A stretch of 58,014 nucleotides of DNA, taken from the NCBI GenBank assembly GCA_049965795.1, contig JBMFVW010000007.1:1-58014 (forward strand), given 5' to 3'. Positions 44,915 through 54,206 of this stretch are shown one piece after another (the stretch's first letter is position 1; each line of letters begins with the position of its first letter). Below the pieces are notes generated by a model. That model was given only the letters and a program-made list of their open reading frames with translations. It did not search any database and was not told the origin of the DNA. The DNA comes from Acidulodesulfobacterium_A sp049965795. Its GTDB lineage: Bacteria; SZUA-79; Acidulodesulfobacterales; Acidulodesulfobacteraceae. Both the position numbers and the translations under genes were made by a program.

Positions 44915-45544
44915 TTATTGCGAAACAGGCATATTTATCGGAATAGATTTCAGTTTTTCTCCGTATACAGCTTTTAAAAATTGTACAAAAGATTCAATTT
45001 GCGGAATTAAAAATTTAAAACCGAAATTATTGTTTATTATAAAATCCGATTTTTTAATTTTTTCTTTCTGGCTCAATTGATTTTTATCTCTTTTAACAAA
45101 GTCTTCTATATCGAATCTTTTATATGACCGGATAATCCTTCTTGAAAAATCGCAGGTTACCAAGGCGGTTTTATCTAAATTCAGATAATATCCCGATTCT
45201 ATAATAACCGCACCTTCTATGATGGCGGCGCTCTCACTGCTTTCGGCGAGAAATACATCTATCTTTTGCCGCAAAGCAGGATAAACTATATCTTCTAAAA
45301 CTTTTTTCTTTGAAATATCCGAAAAAATTATACCGGCAAGAATCATGCGGTCTATATCATAATCTTTATTTAAGATTTTATTTCCAAAAAAATCAACAAT
45401 TTTTTTATATTCCAAACTGTTTTTTTTATAAATTTTTTTTGCCTCTTCGTCGAGGTTAACCGTTAAAAAACCCAAATTTCTAAATAAATTAAGCACGGTT
45501 GTCTTGCCTGAACCTATAGAGCCTGTCAGTCCTATTTTAATCAT
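44915..45544 (-). CDS. coaE: Dephospho-CoA kinase
   Basis: Last step of CoA synthesis, phosphorylating the 3'-OH of dephospho-CoA. 209 residues. P-loop GLTGSIGSGKTTV, NLDEEAKKIYKK (substrate Asp), the family's hinge IIEGAVIIESGY, and DFIINNNF near the C-terminus. The ATG overlaps the stop of the preceding gene by 4 bases (ATGA). Confidence 0.95.
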   Translation of the reverse strand: MIKIGLTGSIGSGKTTVLNLFRNLGFLTVNLDEEAKKIYKKNSLEYKKIVDFFGNKILNKDYDIDRMILAGIIFSDISKKKVLEDIVYPALRQKIDVFLAESSESAAIIEGAVIIESGYYLNLDKTALVTCDFSRRIIRSYKRFDIEDFVKRDKNQLSQKEKIKKSDFIINNNFGFKFLIPQIESFVQFLKAVYGEKLKSIPINMPVSQ

Positions 45545-46353
45545 TGATTTATAAAACCCCGGTATGATTCATTAATACTGCAACATAAATTTTTTTTGGA
45601 CACAGAGATAAAAGAAACCTGCCTATTGTCGGTCTTATTGCGCCTGTAACTAAAAAAATCTTCATTCTCCATAGTACACTTATTTATATCGAAAACGTTT
45701 CTGCCGTTTAATCCGTTTAAAACCAATTCGTTTTTGATAAATGATTTTAAATCGAAAAAGATTTTGTTCTTTCCGGCTTCTATTTTTTGTTGAAAAAAAT
45801 TTATATTTAAATTATTTTGATTTAAAAACAAATTTAAAAAATCTTCTTTGACTTCGTAACATTTTTTGCATATAGAAGGACCTATAAGCGCCAAAATAGC
45901 ATCGGCGTCTATATCGAACCTGTTTACCATTATAGATACGGCATTTTTTATTATTCCTCCGTATGCCCCTTTCCAGCCGCAATGCACTGCGCCTGCGGCA
46001 GCAACGGTTTTGCCTTTAAAACCGGCGAAAAGAACAGGAACGCAGTCTGCCGTTCTTATGCACAAAGCAACGCCTTTCTGATCGGTAAAAACTCCGTCTG
46101 CATCGGCATTATCAAAAAAATTACGCCTATTTTTTGCGTTTTCTTTAAATTTTTCGTCCAAAATGTTAATATTTATACCGTGGTTCTGTTTTACTTCATA
46201 CGAAAAATCTTCGTCAACGATGTTTAAAAATTCTTTTCTTGCCGATTCGTATGCATGGCCCGCCGGATTGAAATCAATAGAACCGTCCATAAAACCGTAT
46301 TTTATACCGAACTCGTCAAGATTTAACTCGTTTTTATCTAACTTATAAATCAT
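45541..46353 (-). CDS. pgeF: Laccase-domain (YfiH/PgeF) protein
   Basis: 270 residues. This zinc enzyme family has multicopper-like His/Cys motifs. Reported activities are purine nucleoside phosphorylase/adenosine deaminase and peptidoglycan amino-acid editing; the true role varies. Motifs: CIRTADCVPVLFAG, GAVHCGWKGAYGG (catalytic Cys/His) and GPSICKKCYEV. The chain ends in a short stretch after SYRRNKTDNRQVSFIS. Overlaps coaE by 4 bases. Confidence 0.92.
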   Translation of the reverse strand: MIYKLDKNELNLDEFGIKYGFMDGSIDFNPAGHAYESARKEFLNIVDEDFSYEVKQNHGININILDEKFKENAKNRRNFFDNADADGVFTDQKGVALCIRTADCVPVLFAGFKGKTVAAAGAVHCGWKGAYGGIIKNAVSIMVNRFDIDADAILALIGPSICKKCYEVKEDFLNLFLNQNNLNINFFQQKIEAGKNKIFFDLKSFIKNELVLNGLNGRNVFDINKCTMENEDFFSYRRNKTDNRQVSFISVSKKNLCCSINESYRGFINQ

Positions 46354-46372
46354 AATCCCAAAATTGTCGATA

Positions 46373-46462
46373 GGAAAAGGTGTCAGGTTAATTTTTTGCA
46401 GGAACTTTATGTATTAATTGACTTTTTTAGTTAATGCAAAAATAAGATCTGACACCTTTTCC
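46373..46462. repeat. Palindromic repeat, family B (complete, about 90 bases)
   Basis: GGAAAAGGTGTCAG (46373-46386) is exactly complementary to 46449-46462. The pairing continues imperfectly inward through GTTAATTTTTTGCA / TGCAAAAATAAGAT, with a second small inverted pair at the centre. It lies between rluA-type and pgeF genes. Partial relatives are at 51609-51639 and 55301-55364. Confidence 0.75.
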
Positions 46463-46510
46463 TTCCGAATTTTCCTTTATTATTAATATATTTTATCGAA
46501 CTTAAAGTTT

Positions 46511-47473
46511 CTATCGGCAATTTTGGGATAATAGCGCATCTTTATCGTCGCAATCATCTAAAAGCCATAGCATATCGTCGGGAAATTCCGCTTTCAATAC
46601 AGTTCTTTCTTTATTGGCAGGATGTGGAAATTCCAGCATATACGCATGAAGCATCTGTCTTTTAACGAAATTTAAACTTTTGTATCTGCTTTCTATATCT
46701 TTTCTTTTATACAGCTTATCTCCCACAATCGGATAGCCCGTCTCAAAAAGGGAAACTCTTATCTGATGGGTTCTTCCCGTTTCAGGCAAAACCTTAAGGA
46801 GGGTTGCCGCACCCCTTATTTGTTTTATGTTTTCAAAACGGGTAAGGCAGTATTTACCGGTTTCCATTTTATCCATTGCCATCTTAACCCTGCTTTTGGC
46901 GTCCCTTTTTATAAATCCTTCTATGCATCCGCTTTGTTGAGCTATAATACCGTAAACCGCCGCAAAATAAGTTTTTTTAATTTCCCTGTTTTTAAAACTT
47001 TCCGAAAGCGCGTTATGCGCAAAATCGTTTTTGGCTATAAGCATAATGCCGGAAGTATCTTTGTCTAACCGGTGGACTATCCCCGGCCTTTCTACTCCGC
47101 CGATACCCGACAGATCCGAAATCTTGCCCATTAAAATATTAACGAGAGTATTATCGTAATTACCTTTCCCGGGGTGGGACGAAATACCGGCAGGTTTATT
47201 TACCGCCGCAATATATTCGTCTTCATAAATTATCTCGATATCTCTTTCGAATATTTTTATGCCCGGCTTAACCGGTTCCGGTTCGTTAAAAAGCACGGAA
47301 CTGCCGTCTTTTAATAAATATGCAGGCTTTTTGACCGCCTCACCGTTAACTTCTACGGCACCGTTTAAAATCTGTTTTTTAATGAAAGACCTTGTTTTAT
47401 CGGAAAATTTTGCGGATAAAAAAACATCCAATCTTACTGCTTGACCATGATAAATAAACGAAACTATTCCCAT
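46511..47473 (-). CDS. RluA-family 23S rRNA pseudouridine synthase (RluD-like)
   Basis: 320 residues. The N-terminal S4 RNA-binding domain (about 14-75, VRLDVFLSAKF) is followed by the catalytic domain with HRLDKDTSGIMLIAK (catalytic Asp), ETGRTHQIRVSL and MLHAYMLEFPHP. RluD normally modifies helix 69. RluC is the alternative, and a symbol is not assigned. The ATG overlaps the gpmI stop by 10 bases. Confidence 0.93.
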   Translation of the reverse strand: MGIVSFIYHGQAVRLDVFLSAKFSDKTRSFIKKQILNGAVEVNGEAVKKPAYLLKDGSSVLFNEPEPVKPGIKIFERDIEIIYEDEYIAAVNKPAGISSHPGKGNYDNTLVNILMGKISDLSGIGGVERPGIVHRLDKDTSGIMLIAKNDFAHNALSESFKNREIKKTYFAAVYGIIAQQSGCIEGFIKRDAKSRVKMAMDKMETGKYCLTRFENIKQIRGAATLLKVLPETGRTHQIRVSLFETGYPIVGDKLYKRKDIESRYKSLNFVKRQMLHAYMLEFPHPANKERTVLKAEFPDDMLWLLDDCDDKDALLSQNCR

Positions 47474-49011
47474 AAAACGCGTCCGGTCATTTCTGCCGGC
47501 ACTTCTAATCCCATAAGTTTCAAAAGGGTCGGTGCGATATCCGCAAGCCTTCCGGGTTTTAAAGGCGGAATTTCCTTGTAATCGTTAGAAACTATAACGA
47601 ACGGTACAGGGTTAAGGGTGTGGTTGGTCATAGGTTTGCCGTTATCGTCTATCATAGTTTCCGCATTGCCGTGATCCGCAGTTATAGCGCATACGCAGCT
47701 GCCGAAGCTTAAAATTACAGGTATTATATCGCTAATTACCGAGTTTACGGTCTCCACGGCTTTTACGGCCGCTTCGTAATTGCCTGTATGTCCCACCATA
47801 TCACAATTTGCAAAATTGCATACTATTAATTCATATTTGCCGGATTTAATTTTTTCTATAAGAGCGTCTTTAATTTTAAAAGCGCTCATTTCGGGTATCA
47901 AATCATATGTTCTAAACTCTCTTGGGGAAGGTATAAGAAGTCTTTCCTCATTTTTAAAAGGTTCTTCCCTTCCGCAGTTGAAAAAATAGGTTACATGCGC
48001 ATATTTTTCTGTTTCCGCTATCCTGAACTGGTTAAAACCGAGATTTGATATAACTTCTCCCAAAATATTTAAATAATTTTGAGGTTCTATTATATATTTA
48101 TTTTTAAAAGAATCGTCGTAATTAGTCATAGAAACGAAATTTTTTACCGGCTTAAACTCCCCTCTTGAAAAATATTTAAAATCAGGGAAGGTTAGCGACA
48201 TAGTAATCTCTTTTGCCCTATCCGCCCTGAAATTATAAAAAATAACTCCGTCATCTTCTTTTATTATGCCGTCGTTTCGTTCTCCGTTATCGATTACTAT
48301 CGCCGGCATAAATTCATCGGTAATACCTTCGGCGTAAAATTTATTAACGGCATCTAAAGGATTGCCAAATTTTTCTCCTTTTGCCTGAGTCAGCAAATTA
48401 AATGCAACTTCAACCCTGTCCCAGCGCGTATCCCTGTCCATAGCGTAAAACCTTCCGCAAAGCGTCGAAATAAATACTTTACCTGTATAAGGCTTTATAT
48501 GTTCCGTTAATTTGTCAATAAAAACCGGCGAACTTTGAGGCGGAGAATCTCTCCCGTCCAAAAAAAGATGAATATAAATTTTTTTTATTCCGTTTTTATA
48601 AAAAACATCTATAAGATATAACAAATGATTTAATTCCGAATGCACTCCGCTTTCGGAAAGAAGTCCCATTAGATGAACAACGGAATTCCCAGATTTTATT
48701 TTTCCGATAAATTCCGATAACACAGCGTTGGCTTTTAGTTTATCCTCTTTTATCAGCAGATCTATTTTCGTTAAATCCTGCATGATTATACGGCCTGCGC
48801 CTATATTGGAATGTCCGACTTCCGAATTCCCCATAGTATTTTCGGGCAATCCGACATCGAGTCCGTGCGCCTTTAGAGTAGTGTAAGGATAGTCTTTGAA
48901 AAGTTTTTCGATAAATTGAGGCTTAGCGTTTATTATCGCATTTCCTTTAATCTTTTCTGATATGCCGAAACCGTCCATTATTATCAAAACGGCTTTTTTT
49001 AATGTTTGCAT
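47464..49011 (-). CDS. gpmI: 2,3-bisphosphoglycerate-independent phosphoglycerate mutase
   Basis: Interconverts 3- and 2-phosphoglycerate. 515 residues of the alkaline phosphatase superfamily with Mn(II) sites. LIIMDGFG at the N-terminus, the nucleophile Ser in MGNSEVGHSNIGAGR, FLDGRDSPP, FNFRADRAKEI, CNFANCDMVGHTGN and ITADHGNAE. No dPGM gene nearby. Confidence 0.97.
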   Translation of the reverse strand: MQTLKKAVLIIMDGFGISEKIKGNAIINAKPQFIEKLFKDYPYTTLKAHGLDVGLPENTMGNSEVGHSNIGAGRIIMQDLTKIDLLIKEDKLKANAVLSEFIGKIKSGNSVVHLMGLLSESGVHSELNHLLYLIDVFYKNGIKKIYIHLFLDGRDSPPQSSPVFIDKLTEHIKPYTGKVFISTLCGRFYAMDRDTRWDRVEVAFNLLTQAKGEKFGNPLDAVNKFYAEGITDEFMPAIVIDNGERNDGIIKEDDGVIFYNFRADRAKEITMSLTFPDFKYFSRGEFKPVKNFVSMTNYDDSFKNKYIIEPQNYLNILGEVISNLGFNQFRIAETEKYAHVTYFFNCGREEPFKNEERLLIPSPREFRTYDLIPEMSAFKIKDALIEKIKSGKYELIVCNFANCDMVGHTGNYEAAVKAVETVNSVISDIIPVILSFGSCVCAITADHGNAETMIDDNGKPMTNHTLNPVPFVIVSNDYKEIPPLKPGRLADIAPTLLKLMGLEVPAEMTGRVLWE

Positions 49012-49067
49012 AGTTTTTATATTTTATTTTATATATTGATGCATTGCCGGAAAATTTAATTTAAGAT

Positions 49068-50438
49068 TTATCTCAGCAAAGAAGAAATATTTTTTTCATC
49101 GTCTTTAGCGGCTACTTCATATAACGTGCCGGCGGTTTTAATATTATAAGTGTTCCATTTATTGCAGGAAGGGCATATAGACGAGTAATTATAAGAGGTA
49201 TAGCCGCAGTTGGAACATACAAAAGGCAGTTTAACCGGATAGTTGCTTTTAAGGGCTTTTCTAAAGTTTACCGAGGCATCGTTATATTTTCCTCTTTTAA
49301 AATAACATTCCGCAAGCAGTAAATTTAAGGCGTTATCCTTAAAAATATTAGCCGGAATCAAAGATAAAGTTTCTATAGCGTCGTCTATCATCTCCAACCT
49401 TATATACAATTTTCCCAGAAAAAGTCTGTATTCCCATCTTTCCGGATTGTCGTAAATAAGCTCCTGATAAAATCTTATTATATTTTCGGGGTGATTGGTT
49501 TTTATCGAAATATCCTCTATTTTTATAGCAAGAGCTAAATTAGACGTTTTAAGAAAAGCTTTCTCCCACAATTCGAAAGCTTCGTTTATTTTTCCTTTTT
49601 TTATTAACGCATCGCCTAAAGACAAATAAGCCGGAACGAAACTTTTGTCCTGGCTAAGCACCTGATTGAAACGTTTCATCGATCTTACCGTATCGTTTTC
49701 GGATTCAAGAAGATATTTGCCGAATTCATATTTTAACCCCAGCATAACCTGTTCTTCTTTTTTGTTTATATCTTTATCTTTAGACTGTGAAAGAAAAAGT
49801 TTGGACATTCTGTATGCGTTTTTCCATTCCTCTTTTTTTATAAAAATATCTTTTAACTGGGATATTGCGTAAAGGTCGTCGGACGAATATTCAAGTGCTT
49901 TATTGAAATAAAAAACGGCTTTATCGTAATCTTTATTGAGCCTATAAAGATTACCGGCTTCGTTTAGCGCGGTGATGTTTTCTTTTTCTATTTCTAAAGC
50001 TTTATTTAAAGCATTTTCCGCTTCTTTCATTTTTCCTTTATGTTTGTATATTTTTACAAGCAGAAGGTATGCCCCTATATTATTCGGATAATTAATTAAA
50101 TACTTTTTTATTAAATCTATTCCCTTATCGTACTGCCCTTTAATATAAGCTTCAAACGCCTTATTTACCGAATTGTCGAGTTCGGTTTTTATATACTGCT
50201 TTCTTTTGTAAAATATATTTTTAATCTGAACTATAGAATCTTTTAGAACGTTTATAATTAAAATAATCGCTATACCTATAAGGAATGCGGCGAATATATA
50301 AATTATAAGATAATTATGGATAACGTAAAGTTTTCCGGGGGCATAATGCAGAGGAATCCTCTGTGGATTAAGGGCATAAAGATATTCAAAAAATGCTACT
50401 AAAATAAGTATCGCGACTATGACGGTTATTATATACAT
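49068..50438 (-). CDS. LapB-like TPR protein with zinc ribbon
   Basis: 456 residues. Two N-terminal membrane helices (about 3-22 and 46-68) precede at least eight TPRs (about 95-410: NALNKALEIEKENITALNEAG, for example). The C-terminal rubredoxin-like ribbon has CSNCGYTSYNYSSICPSCNKW. LapB/YciM has the same TPR-plus-ribbon layout and controls LPS synthesis via FtsH and LpxC. It has one N-terminal helix, so this protein with two is a relative rather than a certain orthologue. LPS production in this organism is supported by waaA. Confidence 0.75.
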   Translation of the reverse strand: MYIITVIVAILILVAFFEYLYALNPQRIPLHYAPGKLYVIHNYLIIYIFAAFLIGIAIILIINVLKDSIVQIKNIFYKRKQYIKTELDNSVNKAFEAYIKGQYDKGIDLIKKYLINYPNNIGAYLLLVKIYKHKGKMKEAENALNKALEIEKENITALNEAGNLYRLNKDYDKAVFYFNKALEYSSDDLYAISQLKDIFIKKEEWKNAYRMSKLFLSQSKDKDINKKEEQVMLGLKYEFGKYLLESENDTVRSMKRFNQVLSQDKSFVPAYLSLGDALIKKGKINEAFELWEKAFLKTSNLALAIKIEDISIKTNHPENIIRFYQELIYDNPERWEYRLFLGKLYIRLEMIDDAIETLSLIPANIFKDNALNLLLAECYFKRGKYNDASVNFRKALKSNYPVKLPFVCSNCGYTSYNYSSICPSCNKWNTYNIKTAGTLYEVAAKDDEKNISSLLR

Positions 50439-50540
50439 ATTTGACGTCTGATTTTTATTTTATATATTTATATATATTATTTTATTTTTATTTATTTTCC
50501 GCATATATATACTCTCTTGGCTTTAATAGTTTTAATATTT

Positions 50541-50933
50541 TTAATTAACGTTGGAGGCTTCGTCAAACGAAGATTCCACAACTAATTCTTTAGCTTCCGG
50601 CCAAAGTCCTTCTATATTGTAGTAATGCCTGAGATCGTCGCTGATTAAATGCACCATAATGCCGCCGTAATCGATAACAATCCATCTTGCACCCGGCGTA
50701 GAAATTCCTTCCTGTCCGAGAGGTTTTTGTTTGAAAGAAGACAGCAGATTATCGGCTATCGTGTTAAGATGTCTGTCCGAAGAACCGCTTGCCACGAATA
50801 TAAAATCGGTAATGCTTGAAATTTTTCTGACGTCTAAAACGATTATATCGCGGGCTTTTTTTTCCAAAAGCAAATTTATTATAAATCTTATATCTTTATT
50901 TGTCCTTTTTAAAGGCTTTCTAATTTTATTCAT
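50541..50933 (-). CDS. rsfS: Ribosomal silencing factor RsfS
   Basis: 130 residues of the Iojap/RsfS family. Binds ribosomal protein L14 and blocks subunit joining under starvation. IVLDVRKISSITDFIFVASGSSDRHLNTIADNL, split over strands 1-2, then PGARWIVIDYGGIMVHL. Overlaps nadD by 8 bases; nadD-rsfS is a widely conserved pair. rlmH, which often follows, is not present here. Confidence 0.95.
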   Translation of the reverse strand: MNKIRKPLKRTNKDIRFIINLLLEKKARDIIVLDVRKISSITDFIFVASGSSDRHLNTIADNLLSSFKQKPLGQEGISTPGARWIVIDYGGIMVHLISDDLRHYYNIEGLWPEAKELVVESSFDEASNVN

Positions 50934-51579
50934 ATAATTTATTATTTATTATATAATTAATAATGCCGTTTGGCAACAAAAAGAGATTTGAAATATTATT
51001 TTTAAAATTATTTCTTATAACGGTAGAAGAAATATCAAGCTTAGTAGTATTAAAAAAATAAACTGCTCTTTTTCCGTCTATAACGATTTTTCCTTCTTTT
51101 AAATCGGCTTCAGCATTCTTTTTTAAATTATCGGGTAAAAAATCGATTAGCTTTACTAAATTTTTAAAACCGTATTTTGGTCTGCCTGCTACTATAAAAT
51201 CTATCGTCTTCAATATCGTTTCGGCATTTTTCCAGTTTTTTAAACCGGCAAAAGCATCGGCTCCGACTATGAAATATAAATCGTCGTTTTTGTATTTTTT
51301 TTTAAACTCGACTATCGTATCGTAAGAATATGAAAATCCGCCTCTTTTAATCTCTATATCGGATGTTTTAAATTTTTGCTCGTCTTTTATAGCAATTCTT
51401 ATCATTTCGAGCCTTTTTTGCGGATGCGCTTCGGCTTCGGCGTCTATACTTTTGTTGGAAGTTATATTGGTAGGAACGAATATAACCTCGTCTAAAAATT
51501 TTTCTGCTATTTCTTCGGCCGCCCTCAAGTGGCCGTAATGGATCGGATTAAAAGTACCTCCGAAAATTCCTATTTTCAT
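50926..51579 (-). CDS. nadD: Nicotinate-nucleotide adenylyltransferase
   Basis: Makes deamido-NAD from nicotinate mononucleotide and ATP. 217 residues. GIFGGTFNPIHYGHLRAAEE has the (H/T)xGH nucleotide site, and the C-terminal DISSTVIR is the second one. FVPTNITSN is typical. It follows proA by 105 bases and shares that gap with a family B repeat fragment. Confidence 0.95.
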   Translation of the reverse strand: MKIGIFGGTFNPIHYGHLRAAEEIAEKFLDEVIFVPTNITSNKSIDAEAEAHPQKRLEMIRIAIKDEQKFKTSDIEIKRGGFSYSYDTIVEFKKKYKNDDLYFIVGADAFAGLKNWKNAETILKTIDFIVAGRPKYGFKNLVKLIDFLPDNLKKNAEADLKEGKIVIDGKRAVYFFNTTKLDISSTVIRNNFKNNISNLFLLPNGIINYIINNKLYE

Positions 51580-51608
51580 AATTTAATTTCTTATTTAATC
51601 CTTTATTT

Positions 51609-51639
51609 GGGAAAAGGTATCAGGTTACCTTCTGTTTCC
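51609..51639. repeat. Degenerate family B repeat (left half)
   Basis: GGGAAAAGGTATCAGGTTA matches the left arm of the 46373 copy, with the internal hairpin AAGGTA/TACCTT (51614-51619, 51626-51631). It lies between nadD and proA. Confidence 0.55.
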
Positions 51640-51684
51640 ATATTCTTTTGTTTAACCTATCAAAGAAATATATAAATATTTTAA

Positions 51685-52968
51685 CTATGTTCTTTTCTGA
51701 TAATTTCCGAATACTACGAATTTGGTAGTCGTAAGCTCTTTTGCCCCCATAGGTCCGTATGCGTGAATCTTTGAAGTGGATATACCTATTTCAGCACCCA
51801 GCCCAAGTTCGAAACCGTCGTTAAACCTGGTGGAAGCGTTTACGAGTACGCAGGATGAATTCACTTTTTTTATGAACTCAAGGGCGCGCGTATAGTTTTC
51901 CGTCAGTATAGATTCGGTATGGTTTGAACCGTGAAGTCTTATGTGTTCTATGGCTTCGCCCATGTTTTTTACCGTTTTGACGGACAGCGTAAGGTTGAGA
52001 TATTCGGCGTCCCAGTCGGCAACGGCAGCCGGAGTTATAAAATTAAATCTGCTTTTAAAAATATTCATTATCTCGCCGTCAACCCTTGTTTCGACCCTGT
52101 TCTTTTTAAGTTCTTCAAGCATTGCGGGCATAAAATCGTTAGCTATATCGGAATGGACTAAAAGCGTTTCTAAAGCGTTGCATACCGAAGGTCTCTGGAC
52201 TTTAGCGTTAATTATAACGTCTATAGATTTTTTTATGTCGGCATATTTGTCGACGTATATATGGCATACTCCCTTGTCGTGTTTTATAACCGGAATTTTA
52301 GAATTTTCGGTTACGAAAGAAATTAGTCCTTCGCCGCCTCTCGGTATTATTAAATCTATATATTTTTTAAGGGATATCATTTCCTTTATGGCAGACCTGT
52401 CCGTGTAAGGTATTATAGAAACTGTTTCGGAAGGAAGACCGTTAACGCGCAGACTTTCCGAAACAATAGAAGCAAGCATTTTATTTGAGTTAATAGCCTC
52501 TGAACCTCCTCTTAATATTACCGCGTTGCCGGATAATAGACACAATATCGATGCATCTATTGTAACGTTAGGTCTGGATTCGTAAATTATTCCTATTACG
52601 CCGAGAGGTATTCTCATCCTGCCGACCATAAGTCCGTTAGGTCTTACCGTCATATTTTCTATTTCACCTACCGGGTCTTTAATCTTCATTACGTCGTCGA
52701 TAGAATTAAGCATTGAAGAAAATACTTTATCGCTTATAAAAAGTCTGTCTATCATCGGCTTGCTTAAGCCTGCAGCTTTTGCGTTTTCAATATCCTTAGC
52801 GTTTTCTGCTTCTATTTTTTTCCTGTCTTTTATCAAAAGTTCTTTAAGAGTCGATAAAACGTTAAGTTTCACGGCGGAACCGGCTTCCGCTATTTTGCCG
52901 GCGGCATCGCACGCTTTTTTTGCGATTTCTTCGATAGAAACGGTTTTATCTTTATCATTAACGACCAT
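51685..52968 (-). CDS. proA: Glutamate-5-semialdehyde dehydrogenase
   Basis: Reduces glutamyl 5-phosphate to the semialdehyde with NADPH in proline synthesis. 427 residues. The catalytic Cys is in RPSVCNALETLLVH. GVIGIIYESRPNVTIDA and GAEIGISTSKIHAYGPMG are typical. An upstream ATG at 52983 overlaps the proB stop, but AAAGGAG lies 5 bases before the ATG at 52968, which I choose (starts MVVNDKDK). It is 11 bases after proB. Confidence 0.96.
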   Translation of the reverse strand: MVVNDKDKTVSIEEIAKKACDAAGKIAEAGSAVKLNVLSTLKELLIKDRKKIEAENAKDIENAKAAGLSKPMIDRLFISDKVFSSMLNSIDDVMKIKDPVGEIENMTVRPNGLMVGRMRIPLGVIGIIYESRPNVTIDASILCLLSGNAVILRGGSEAINSNKMLASIVSESLRVNGLPSETVSIIPYTDRSAIKEMISLKKYIDLIIPRGGEGLISFVTENSKIPVIKHDKGVCHIYVDKYADIKKSIDVIINAKVQRPSVCNALETLLVHSDIANDFMPAMLEELKKNRVETRVDGEIMNIFKSRFNFITPAAVADWDAEYLNLTLSVKTVKNMGEAIEHIRLHGSNHTESILTENYTRALEFIKKVNSSCVLVNASTRFNDGFELGLGAEIGISTSKIHAYGPMGAKELTTTKFVVFGNYQKRT

Positions 52969-52979
52969 ATTTGCTCCTT

Positions 52980-54131
52980 TCATATATTTACGACCATCTT
53001 GTCCTTATGCACGACAAGCGAAGAAATATTATTTTTTCCGAATTTATCTTCTATCTCTTCCGAGCTTAAACCCTTTATTTTTTTTATATCGTCCGAATCT
53101 AAATTGGCAATGCCTTTGGATAAAACCGTTCCTTTTTCGTCCAATACGTAAACTCCGTCGCCTTTTTTGAAATCGCCTTTTATTTTAATTATTCCGCCGG
53201 CAAGAAGACTTTTATTTTGATGAGTAATTGCTTCTACGGCTCCTTTATCTACGATTATCTCTCCCGCCTTTTCCATACCGAATAAAAGCCAGTGCTTTTT
53301 TTTGCTGATTTTATTGCCCAGCGAAGAAACTACAAGCGTCCCGCACAATCTGCCTTTTGCTAAAGAATCCAAACTTTTTTTATCTTTGCCGGAAGCTATA
53401 ACGGTATCTATGCCAGCGCTCGCGGCGATAAAAGATGCATAAAGCTTAGACTTCATACCCCCGGTTCCGTGCGCGCTTTTAGACCCGTCTTTAAAATTTT
53501 TAATATAATTTTCTATATCGCTTATAACTTTAACCGGCTTTGCGTCCGGATATACGGCCGGATTTTTATCGAAAACCCCATTAACGTTTGAAAAAACTAT
53601 AAACAGGTCTGCGCATACTAAGTTCAAAACAAGCGACGACAAATAATCGTTGTCCGAAAATTTTATCTCCTCGTAAGAAACGGTGTCGTTTTCGTTTATT
53701 ATTGGGATAACTCCGTTATTAAGCAGTTCGTTTATAGTATTCCGAGCATTGGTAAATCTTTTTCTGACGGAAACATCCTCTTTTGTCAAAAGAATCTGAG
53801 CCGTTTTAATGCCATATTTTTTAAAAACAGAATCGTAATTTTTCATCAAAACCGGCTGACCGCATGCAGCAAACGCCTGTTTTTGAGGGATAGAAAAACT
53901 GCCTGCCGCCGGTCTTATACCGAGTATATCTTTTCCTGCTGCTATAGCGCCTGAAGAAACAAGTATTATTTCCTTTTTCTGCGATACAAGCGAATTAACG
54001 AAACCGCATATCCTCTTAAAAGAATATGGTGATAACTTCCCTTCTTCGTCCAAAAGAACCTGAGTGCCTATTTTTATAACTATTCTTCTTTTAGAATCGA
54101 GATATTTTTTAAAACTATTCTGCTCTTTCAC
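52980..54131 (-). CDS. proB: Glutamate 5-kinase
   Basis: First step of proline synthesis, feedback-inhibited by proline in most bacteria. 383 residues: amino-acid kinase domain (RRIVIKIGTQVL, LVSSGAIAAGKDIL, VPIINENDTVS-like IPIINENDTVSYEE, GTGGMKSK) and a C-terminal PUA domain (from about 290, GAVEAITHQNKSLLAGG). The PUA domain is present, as in E. coli. It lies 75 bases after obgE. Confidence 0.97.
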   Translation of the reverse strand: MKEQNSFKKYLDSKRRIVIKIGTQVLLDEEGKLSPYSFKRICGFVNSLVSQKKEIILVSSGAIAAGKDILGIRPAAGSFSIPQKQAFAACGQPVLMKNYDSVFKKYGIKTAQILLTKEDVSVRKRFTNARNTINELLNNGVIPIINENDTVSYEEIKFSDNDYLSSLVLNLVCADLFIVFSNVNGVFDKNPAVYPDAKPVKVISDIENYIKNFKDGSKSAHGTGGMKSKLYASFIAASAGIDTVIASGKDKKSLDSLAKGRLCGTLVVSSLGNKISKKKHWLLFGMEKAGEIIVDKGAVEAITHQNKSLLAGGIIKIKGDFKKGDGVYVLDEKGTVLSKGIANLDSDDIKKIKGLSSEEIEDKFGKNNISSLVVHKDKMVVNI

Positions 54132-54160
54132 TTATTATCTTAATAAAAATTTTATAAACA

Positions 54161-54186
54161 CGGGACAGAAATCAATTCCGTCACCG
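54161..54186. repeat. Degenerate family A palindrome between obgE and proB
   Basis: GGGACAGAAATCAATTCCGTCACC shows seven of ten arm positions paired, with a trailing ACAAATT that mirrors the flank of other copies. It is a decayed unit, too weak to act as a hairpin. Confidence 0.45.
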
Positions 54187-54206
54187 TAACAAATTGATTA
54201 AGGTAA